Notes under the pieces: model-generated
The model's database searches: none
Seen by the model: only the letters and a program-made list of their open reading frames with translations
Told to the model about the DNA's origin: nothing
Assembly: GCF_000283155.1 (NCBI RefSeq)
Contig: NW_004454166.1
Coordinates: forward strand, 12,988,070 to 13,052,069
Source of the DNA: Ceratotherium simum simum
Lineage: Eukaryota; Chordata; Mammalia; Perissodactyla; Rhinocerotidae
Direction: 5' to 3'
DNA length: 64,000 nt
Program-made: the position numbers and the translations under genes
Shown here: in pieces, positions 56,349 through 64,000 of the stretch
How positions within the stretch are numbered: the first letter of the stretch is position 1
How the letters are laid out: each line of letters begins with the position of its first letter

Positions 56349-56549
56349 TGCTGTGCTAATACGAGAGCTACCAACCACATGTGGCTATTTAAATTTGTTT
56401 ATTTCAATGAAACAAAATGAAAAATTCAGTTTCTCAGTGGCACTAGCCACATGCAAGTTCTCAATAGCCACACGTATCTATGGGCTGCGGTATTAGTGCA
56501 GATGTAGATCATTTCCACTATGGCAGCAAGTTCTGCTGGATAGAGCTGT
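56349..56549 (-). mobile_element. MER58-type hAT-Charlie element, minus strand
   Basis: CTACCAACCACATGTGGCTA TTTAAATTTG, GGCACTAGCCACATGCAAGT TCTCAATAGCCACACG and the end TTCTGCTGGATAGAGCTG are the reverse of the 45871 element. Confidence 0.85.
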
Positions 56550-56554
56550 ACAGT

Positions 56555-57375
56555 AGGCTGTGTTCCTATCCCACCAGTCACCTGCCAAATGTTGGTCACA
56601 CTATGCCCACCCTGTGGGTCCAGACGTCTCAAAGCCAGTTTGGAAATCCCTTGATGCTTTAGCATTTGTGCTAAAGAGCTACAGAGCCAAAACCACGGAC
56701 TACAGTTCCTCCAAGGAGGCCCGCACACCTCACCACTCGTCTCACCACTCACAGGTCTCTCGGATGGAGAACTCCCAAGGTTTTCTCTCACTATCCAGAG
56801 AGGAGGGTTAATCGGTTCCTCCTTTTCCTTCTTTTCTAGCAACACAGCCATAGTTGTCATTTTAATGAGCTGGCATTGTTTCTGTGTCCCTATAAGGAAG
56901 AGGAGCCTTCACAGGGGAGATCAGTCCAGGGTTCAAATGCCATCAAGGTTTGGGGAAAACATGAAAGGTTGTAGCTTAAAAATAAACTAAACCAAACTCT
57001 GCACTCCCACCAGGCCAACTACCAGCACCAGGCTGCCCCGGGAGGCCTTATGGGGGTCATGTTAACCCCCTTACCACAAGTGGCCATGCCTATCAGGAAA
57101 AGCCTCAGGCGAGAGTGTCACTCAGCAGAGCTGACCCCCACCCTCAAGTACACTGTTAGGAAGATGACGGGAACATGCTATGGGGGTGCCTGAGGCCCCA
57201 CTTCCAGCTGCACCTTCCCTTATTCTAGTCCTAGTCCTGGAGACACAGGCACAGCTGTTCCACTGCAGAGGGCATTGGGCATTGGCCTGGTGGATGCACA
57301 GCCCCTTCCTGCTTAACATCCTTGAACAGAACTGCTCCCTCTTCTGCCTTCCCAGCCTGCTACTCCCAGCTTGCA
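56555..57375. other. Unassigned intergenic DNA
   Basis: No repeat or exon recognised. Confidence 0.4.
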
Positions 57376-57379
57376 CGAA

Positions 57380-57960
57380 CCTCAGAATGCGCTGAGCAGA
57401 GACCATCTGATTGTCTGGAACAATCTGGCCAGCCCCACTGCAAAATACTCTGATGGTATCGACCCAAGTTTCCCATCTGAAAGGTTTGATTTTTTTCCAA
57501 GAGAAAGACTTAATAGATTAATTAGATCTTTGCATCTCAGGGATTTGGCAAATAAACAATGTTGCATTTCTACCAACAACAGACATAAAGAACTAGTGTT
57601 TTATCATCAAAATTAGCCAACCTAAGTTTAACACGAGGGGCAATAGCGAGTTAAAGCAAAGTATGCATGGAGCAGAGGAGTGGGCGAATGTACTGCACCC
57701 CCAACGCCCAGGCCCTTCAGACAAAATTTGGCAGAATACAAATCTAAAGGCTTTTATACTTTGCCTCAATGTGAGCCCATATTTCTTGATCTTTAACAAG
57801 CATATTGCTACCCTGGATGACCAAATAGATCTTGTTTCTGAGAGTTGCAGCTCTCCTTAGCATTTGAATACGTTGAAAATATTTGTAAAATTTATTTGTT
57901 TTTGACATCTTGAGGCTCCAAGAATGTTTTTGCAATAGAGATTTTCAGAGATCTGTTTCC
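57380..57960. promoter_or_regulatory. Repeat-free AT-rich block, candidate conserved non-coding element
   Basis: No repeat motifs. Contains TTAATAGATTAATTAGATC (homeodomain-like), GGCAAATAAACAATG (forkhead-like) and TAGCATTTGAATACG. Whether it is conserved cannot be judged here. Confidence 0.25.
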
Positions 57961-58070
57961 CAGAACTAAGTGGGACACCAAACTTATCAGATGAACGGCC
58001 CTGTGATTGAAAAAGAAATTTTCTTTGTTGCTAAATAAATTTCTATTTCCGGTGATTAAAAAAAAATATA

Positions 58071-58311
58071 GGGCCCGGCCCCGTGGCGTAGCAGTTAAGT
58101 GCGCGTGCTCTGCTGCTGGCGGCCGGGGTTCGGATCCCGGGCGTGCAGCAATGCACTGCTTGTCAGGCCATGCTGTGGCGGCGTCCTATAGAAAGTGGAG
58201 GAAGGTGGGCATGGATGTTAGCCCAGGGCCAGTCTTCCTCAGCAAAAAAAGAGGAGGATTGGCATGGATGTTAACTCAGGGCTGATCTTCCTCACAAAAA
58301 ATGAAATAAAA
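58071..58311 (+). mobile_element. ERE SINE
   Basis: GGGCCCGGCCCCGTGGCGTA GCAGTTAAG…GGTTCGGATCCCGGGCGTGC…doubled TTAGCCCAG/TTAACTCAG tail. A-rich AAAAAATATA flanks both sides, followed by a GATG/GATA repeat. Confidence 0.94.
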
Positions 58312-58321
58312 TAAAAAAATA

Positions 58322-58348
58322 TATAGATGGATGGATAGATGAGAGATA
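58322..58348 (+). repeat. (GATG)/(GATA) short tandem repeat
   Basis: AGATGGATGGATAGATGAGA G after the ERE tail. Confidence 0.7.
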
Positions 58349-58554
58349 TACTCAAAATTCAATCAGCAAGAGGCCCAACTGATATATGGGTTAAACATTA
58401 TTTGACATGTAGTAACCAGTATGAAAAAATGTCCTAAAGTTTATAGGAAATGAGAGTTTTCTAATGAGAAGGAAATTATATTATAGAGTCTTAAGTACAT
58501 TTTCCTCTGTGATCCATGAATTGACATCAGAAGGCTTTAAGGCCATTTCAACAT

Positions 58555-58745
58555 GGCCTGATTACCTTCTCCGCCTCCCGTTTCCGTCCTCCCCACTCTC
58601 TGTTCCATCTTTCACTGTCCTTTGACACATCGCCCCTTCCGTGCCTCCAGCTCTTTGCACATACTGTTCCCTCTGCCTGCTGTGTCCTCCTTCATCCAGC
58701 CCCTCTTTCTGACGGTGTAGCATACTCCTACTAGCTGTTGAAAAT
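58555..58745 (+). mobile_element. L2 LINE fragment
   Basis: CCTCCAGCTCTTTGCACATA CTGTTCCCTCTGCCTGCTG, then CTCCTTCATCCAGCCCC. Confidence 0.7.
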
Positions 58746-58749
58746 GCAG

Positions 58750-60085
58750 ACAATAAACGGGTACTTTCAAAGTACAAAGTAGAAACATCGCAGCAAATTT
58801 AACGTACGTAGCAGAGTGAACCAGTTCTGCTAGTTCCAACTTATCCCAGAAGTCTGGCTTCTCTGAGTCCTGACCTGCTGAGTCCAGATCAGCCAGCTCC
58901 CCTCCTCCTTCCCCACCCTCCCCGGCCCTTGAGGAAGCACTCAGAGTCCCCAGAGTGGCTGCTTTACCCTCCCTGCTTCCCACACCCAGGAATCTCTCTC
59001 CACAGGTCTTGCCAGATCACGGACACATCCAGAAGGCCTGGGTTCGTGAAGCCCCACCCGCCCTAGGGCTGCCTCGACCGCCCCAAAGCCACTTCAGAAG
59101 GGGCCGCAGCCTTCCTGGTTGGCATGCACAAGAGCCATTTCTTTGGCCACGGTTAACCGAGGGATCCAGGCTCAGCTCTCAAGCTTGGATCAGTCTCTCA
59201 GTGGAAAGGCCTGAGGGCATGCTAGTCCCAGTAAGCCAACACAGCATGAAGCTGCACCCTAGAACGGAAAAGGAGGAAGGTGGTGGCCCGACCTAGACGA
59301 AGATTCTCTTTTGCAACTGCGTTTTCTGAGTGACATTGATGAGCCACAAGGAAAAGAGAATAATCCCTACTGAGCACCTACTATGCGCTCATATAATTTT
59401 TTATGTTTAACCCTCACAGCAACCTAAATGACAGTACTGTTTCCCCCGGCCCGCATGTAACATTCTCAGGGCCAGGGCAGGAATGCAAATGGAGGTCCAC
59501 ATACCACATACCATAGGCTTCAATGTTTTAAAGTTAAAAATCAAGCTAAGAAGCTGTTAAATAAAGTATGTGCTAACCTTCTAAATTGACAAATATCTTC
59601 ATAATGACCTGGGAGGCCAAGTTTGAATTTAGAATTCTCAGGCTCATCCGAGTTCTGAGCTGAAACGTGGCTCAGCACGATGAACTGCCCCTTCTCTTCT
59701 CAACTTTGACTCGGTCACAGCTACCAGGAGGACACGCCTGTGTGGGAACCAGATGTCTCTGTCTGTCCACCTCCGTCCCTATCACCCCCTCCCCGATGGC
59801 TGCCCTTGTTCTCCATTAGGCTTCAGACAGGCAGTGTAGTACATCCTCAAGAGGATGGATCTGGGGAGCAGCCCCCACAGACCCCAGAGGTGGGTTCAGG
59901 CCCGTTTGGAGAGAGAATTTCAGAGTCCTGGCCCCTGTGACGTAGCCTAGATGGGGAGCACGGGTTCTAAGGGGCAGGTCCTTTTGGTCTCATGAGCCCT
60001 TTACCCAGCAGGGAGCACCAGAACAGGACCCTATAGATTGGGGGCACCAGAGCAGGGGGCCCTTTTGCCTGAGCCTAAAGATTTA
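58750..60085. other. Unassigned intergenic DNA
   Basis: An old L2/MIR-like patch at 59360-59430 (TGAGCACCTACTATGCGCTC). Otherwise nothing recognised. The 113-codon frame 58955-59296 has no recognisable features. Confidence 0.4.
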
Positions 60086-60087
60086 CC

Positions 60088-60088
60088 T

Positions 60089-60123
<35 letters not shown>

Positions 60124-60124
60124 T
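60088..60124 (+). repeat. (TTTA)n microsatellite
   Basis: About nine uninterrupted TTTA units, directly before the repeat at 60123. Confidence 0.95.
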
Positions 60125-60300
60125 CTCCTGCACAAATGAGCAAGTCAAATATGGCTGTCCAGGAGGGGCCAGTCCCCGGGAAGAGGAACCTGGGTGGAAG
60201 AGGCAGAGTCCTTAATCCGAGGGGAACAGAAGACCCTATCTTAATCCAGGGTGATGGGCGGTTGACACAGCAGCACTCCCCTTTCTCAGATCCCTTGCTG
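60123..60300 (+). repeat. Unrecognised dispersed repeat, copy A
   Basis: ATCTCCTGCACAAATGAGCA AGTCAAATATGG, GAGTCCTTAATCCGAGGGGA ACAG, CTATCTTAATCC and ACACAGCAGCACTCC align in order with copy B (61445-61860). I do not know the family; it could be an LTR fragment or a local duplication. Confidence 0.6.
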
Positions 60301-60304
60301 GGTT

Positions 60305-60405
60305 CATATATGAGAAACGGAACCCTGAGAGGTTAAAAATTTGACAACTGTTGCACAGCCAGTAAGTGACGGAGCTAGGCTGGGAACTCACACCGGTCTG
60401 ACCCT
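60305..60405 (-). mobile_element. MIR SINE fragment, minus strand
   Basis: GAGAAACGGAACCCTGAGAG G, GCACAGCCAGTAAGTGACGG AGCTAGGCTGGGAACTCACA. Confidence 0.75.
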
Positions 60406-60409
60406 GAGA

Positions 60410-61070
60410 TCCCTGCTCTTTCTGTACCCCACTCTAATTCTCGAAAGACCAAAGAGGAAGGTGGCTGAGGTTGAAGAGAGAAGAGGATGCAGAAAATAGA
60501 GGGCTGAATTTTGAGGCTCTGAGATTTGATGAATCTTGGCTTTCCTGCCTGCAATGCAAACTAAAGTCCAGTCCAAGGGATTCCTGAATGTTGCTGTGCC
60601 ACCCAGGTAAGCATCTGATCTTGTGCTACCCCCTGGCCCCATACGCTAGACTACTGCACCAAAGATGCAGAATCCTCCCCTTGGATGCATACGTGATGGT
60701 CCCCCAGCTTCTCAACTTGTTATCTTTAAGTTTTTGCTTTGATGAACACTGACCTTTCCCCCTCATTCTTCCAAGCCATCTGCCTGCTCTGTGAAAAAAG
60801 GTGGCCTTGGGTGTGCCAGCTAATGAAACTTTCCTTAGACAGGGGTAACTCGCAGAGCACAGCAACACAAGGTATTTTTTCTTTGTTAAATTTAACTTTG
60901 AAAATTATAACCTGTTTATAGGTCTCTAATTGGCTTTGCCAAGGAAGGCCAGAATGCATTATAAAGCAAGGTTTAAAGAAATAAAACACCTAAGTACAGA
61001 CTGGAAATATGGCTATTAAATTTATATGGCCATCAATCCATTAAAGCCTTGGTATTCTTCCATTATCCTT
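60410..61070. other. Unassigned intergenic DNA
   Basis: Nothing recognised. Confidence 0.4.
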
Positions 61071-61077
61071 GTAAAGC

Positions 61078-61241
61078 CAGGGGTTCTCAACCTTGGCTAC
61101 ACACTGGAGTCACTTTGGGAGCTTTAACAACCGCTGATGCGTGGGTCCCATCTCCAGAGACTGTGAGGTGATTGTTCTGAGAGTAGGGATTCTAAAAAAC
61201 TTTCCAGGGGATTTTATGCACGCTTAAGATTGAGAACCACG
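61078..61241 (+). mobile_element. MER5-type hAT-Charlie element, both ends present
   Basis: CAGGGGTTCTCAACCTTGGC TACACACTGGAGTCACTTTG GGAGC, GATGCGTGGGTCCCATCTCC and the end TTAAGATTGAGAACCACGG, whose last bases complement the left end. Confidence 0.88.
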
Positions 61242-61444
61242 GTTTTTAAGGGAAAGTCTTATTTTAACCCTACCTGTGTTGCTTTTAGCATTTGAAAGTA
61301 AGGGTCCTTGAGCCTATGTAGTTCCACCTTTCCCAGAACTTCCCATTTTTGCCAACCACGAAAGCTCAGTTTGCCTAGGTGACATGGGTACTCAGGCATA
61401 TAGTCAAAACTCTGCCTATGTTTATAGTTTTAAGGAAAGAGGGT

Positions 61445-61860
61445 CTTAATTTATCTCCTGCACCAATGAGCAAGTCAAGTATGGTGGGATAGGAGGGGCA
61501 GATGGGAAGATGGAACCAGGGAGAGCAAAAGGCAAAGACCTTGGTCCAAGGGGAGCAGCGGTGCCATCTTTTTTTTTTTTTTTTTTTTAAAGATTTTATT
61601 TATTTATTTTTCCCCCAAAGCCCCAGTACGTAGTTGTCTGTCATAGCTGCACATCCTTCTAGTTGCTGTATGTGGGATGCGGCCTCAGCATGGCTGGAGG
61701 AGTGGTGCCTCAGTGCGCACCCGGGATCCGAACCCGGGCCGCCGGCAGCGGAGCGCACGCACCTAACCGCTAAGCCACGGGGCCGGCCCCAGCGGTGCCA
61801 TCTTAATCCTTGGGGGATGTAGGATTGTCACAGCAGTACTCCACATTCTTAGGTCACTTT
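61445..61860 (+). repeat. Unrecognised dispersed repeat, copy B, split by an ERE
   Basis: ATCTCCTGCACCAATGAGCA AGTCAAGTATGG, GACCTTGGTCCAAGGGGAGC AG, CCATCTTAATCC and TCACAGCAGTACTCC match copy A once the ERE at 61571-61789 is removed. Confidence 0.6.
61571..61789 (-). mobile_element. ERE SINE, short-tail form, minus strand
   Basis: Perfect 15-bp target duplication CAGCGGTGCCATCTT at 61556-61570 and 61790-61804, with a long T tract. Ends AACCGCTAAGCCACGGGGCC GGCC. It lacks the TTAGCTCAG tail; the poly(A) follows AAAGCCCCAGTACGTAGTTG in reverse. Probably the youngest insertion here. Confidence 0.97.
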
Positions 61861-61864
61861 TCCC

Positions 61865-62635
61865 TCTCTTCATAGCTGTATTTGCCCAGCCACTGTTGGC
61901 TGCATGGGCTCTGGCAGGCTCTCCCTGTGTCAGAATCTTCTGCTATAAGAACCATCTAAGAAAGATGGGAAGGGCCACAGAGGAGGATCTAAAGGCTTGA
62001 GAGCTCAGGCCCCCCCTCCCACCTCCTCTGAGTCAGTCCAGGGGCCCTGGTCATATGGCTTGCCACCCACTCACTCGCTGGTGACCCTGAGCCCTGGTTA
62101 AGGACAGTTACCCACCACAGTCTCTCAAGTGCAACCACTACAACTGCAGAGAACTTGTATAACAAGTTCCACAACAAGGTCTGGCCAGCGGCTCTGGGAA
62201 CTCACTTGGGGACTGCGGTTCCCTGGGGCTAGGGTGGGGCTTTCTTCCAAAGCCCTCTCACATGGCCTTTCTTCAGAGACTGAGCACAGCCTTTGTGGTG
62301 ACCCTTCAGTCCTCCACAGATCTAAAGATTCATGACCACACTTGTTGTCAGCCAAAACAGCCAACTGAGCTCCACTCCCCGACCCACGATGGGACGAGGC
62401 CTGGGAGGAAAATGCCCACATTGTTTTATTATGAGATCAGGCATAGCTTTCCCAGTGGTGAAGGGAAGCCCTCAAATGCCTTTAATATTTCTGCCAGTCT
62501 TGGCAGGTTATTTTCATTCTTCACCAGGGCACAGAAAACCATTGTTTCCGAGAACTCTCAAGCTCCCTCTAGTGTATACGATATATTGGGCATTACCTGA
62601 GTGTCAACATTTTGAAGGACCTAAGGAAATAATTA
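61865..62635. other. Unassigned intergenic DNA
   Basis: Nothing recognised. Open frames near 62125-62649 overlap on both strands. Confidence 0.4.
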
Positions 62636-62639
62636 GAAA

Positions 62640-63100
62640 TTTGGACTAAGACATGAATTATCATAATCAATTATAGCAGTGATATTTATGGTAGCAAAAA
62701 ATATAAATAACCTAAATAGAGAAGTGGAAAAGTAATCCTGTTACATTGTGGTCTACAACTTCGAAATATGGTGTTTATGAGAGACTTTTTAATGACACGA
62801 GGAAATGCTCATGATACAATCGTGTTAGTGAAATTGCATACACAGTGAGACATAAAGAGTGCAAAAAACATATGTGAGGGGAAAGGGATGAATGGGCAGA
62901 GCACGGAGGATTTTTAGGGCAGTGAAAATACTCTGTATGATATTATAATAATGAATACATGTCATTATATATTTGTCCAAACCCATAGAGTGTACGCATA
63001 GAATGTACACCACCAAGAATGAACCCTAGTGTAAGGTAAGGATTTGGGGTGATTATGATGTGTCAATGTAGGTTCATCAGTTGTAACAAATTTAGTGGAT
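62640..63100 (+). mobile_element. L1M LINE 3' end, old
   Basis: ACATGTCATTATATATTTGT CCAAACCCATAGAGTGTACG, ACACCACCAAGAATGAACCC TAGTGTAA and GTGTCAATGTAGGTTCATCA are L1M 3' UTR. The left part is decayed ORF2. Confidence 0.85.
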
Positions 63101-63109
63101 GCTGACTCT

Positions 63110-63685
63110 GAACTCTGAAATCTGTCCCCTGGAAACTTTGTATCCATTGGTCCCATAGTGACCCAGAGCACTTACTCCATCTTGCCCATGACCATCCTTC
63201 AGATGTTTAAAGACAACAGGAATATCCCCCTGAGTATTTTCTCCGCTTCAAGCTAAGATTTTGTATTTCCTTTGACCATTTTGCTTTTTTCAGACACTTT
63301 ATTCTCCTCCAAACAAGAGGCTGCCTTGTTCTTAGATGACCCATCTCCATGGCCAGAGTGGATTGGTACCGAGGAGGTACTTGACCCAAGCTGTCCAGTT
63401 AGATTTCTGCCCTGGGATTTTTCAAATCGGAACTGAAGTAAGTCAGATCCTCTCTTTTGGGAGGAACTGAGGGATGTGAGGTATGGGACATGTTGGCAGC
63501 CATGTTTTCTGCGTGTGGTGGAAAGACACTGCGCAAGAGAGAAAATGAAGGTGACCCCAAGAGGAGCAAAGAGATGGAGAGTGAGGGACCACTGGCAGCA
63601 TCCAGGCATCTGGACAAAGTCCCTTTGTCTAAACCAGTTTACAATGGGTTTCTGAGACTTTCAAATAAAAGAATCACATTGGCCA
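63110..63685. other. Unassigned intergenic DNA
   Basis: Nothing recognised. The minus-strand frame at 63253-63609 has no recognisable features. Confidence 0.4.
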
Positions 63686-63689
63686 CATC

Positions 63690-63930
63690 TGAAAGCCTAG
63701 AGCATGGGCTTTGGAGTTCAAAAAGCCTGGGTTTGAATCCCATATTTACCAATTATTAGCTTTGTGACCTTTAGGAAATTTCATAACTACTATGACCTTG
63801 TTTTCTTCACCCGCACAATGGAAATAGCATTTTGTACCTTACCGCTTTACTGTAAGGAATGAGAAAAGATCGTGTATATAAGATCCAGTTTTGTACCTGA
63901 CACGCAGTAGACCCTTCCCATTGGCAACAG
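63690..63930 (+). mobile_element. MIR SINE, long
   Basis: GAGCATGGGCTTTGGAGTTC AAAAAGCCTGGGTTTGAATC CC, TTAGCTTTGTGACCTTTAGG AAATTTC and CTTCACCCGCACAATGG, then GACACGCAGTAGACCC at the end. Confidence 0.92.
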
Positions 63931-64000
63931 CAAAGCAAATTTTATCTTTATTACTACTGAGTTTACAGTAATTCAGACATTTACCCAAGCTGTCACAGAA

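Noticed and set aside
41372..64000. Search for a second gene (PTPN3 is the expected neighbour upstream of EPB41L4B in human gene order, from memory)
   Set aside because: No exon with splice sites and recognisable protein was found; the human intergenic distance is larger than what remains of the window.

Overview
This is a mammalian nuclear genomic window, most likely from an odd-toed ungulate and probably an equid. The main evidence is at least eleven insertions of the tRNA-derived equine repetitive element (ERE) SINE, recognisable by the head GGGCCGGCCCGGTGGCG, a GGTTCGGATCC box B and the tail TTAGCTCAGGGC. Most of them still have readable target-site duplications. Primate Alu and rodent B1 elements are absent, and the older MIR, L2, L1M, MLT1 and MER5/MER58 repeats are those shared by placental mammals. 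There is no prokaryotic or viral gene organisation, and nearly all open reading frames of 60-140 codons here are chance frames in non-coding DNA.

Only one gene is supported. It is the 5' part of EPB41L4B (EHM2, a FERM-domain protein of the band 4.1 family), on the minus strand. Exon 1 ends at 40343 inside a CpG island and runs into an assembly gap (40473-41111) that hides the start codon. Exon 2 is 6616-6720. Together they give 78 in-frame residues of the N-terminus and the first FERM lobe. Both visible splice junctions are GT/AG and fall between codons. Intron 1 is about 33.6 kb, and intron 2 runs off the left edge.

Layout: 1-6615 is partial intron 2, with an ERV LTR at the left end. 6616-6720 is exon 2. 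6721-40342 is intron 1, filled with L1M, L2, MIR, MLT1, ERE and one class I ERV LTR. 39340-41370 is the CpG island and promoter region with exon 1 and the gap. Just outside the gap lies a 10-bp inverted repeat with two CACGTG E-boxes. 41372-64000 is intergenic DNA upstream of EPB41L4B. It contains MLT1 LTRs, a truncated L1 split by a young-looking LTR, a nested cluster of three EREs, two MER58 hAT elements and two diverged copies of an unrecognised sequence. No exon was recognised there.

I did not find a new molecular system. The points most worth a second look are the E-box hairpin beside the promoter, the nested ERE hotspot at 53.3-54.1 kb, the 75-bp tandem duplication at 32.2 kb, the unnamed repeat pair at 60.1 and 61.4 kb, and several repeat-free blocks that may be conserved regulatory DNA. 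Repeat family names come from recognising consensus motifs by eye, so boundaries are approximate unless a target-site duplication is given.
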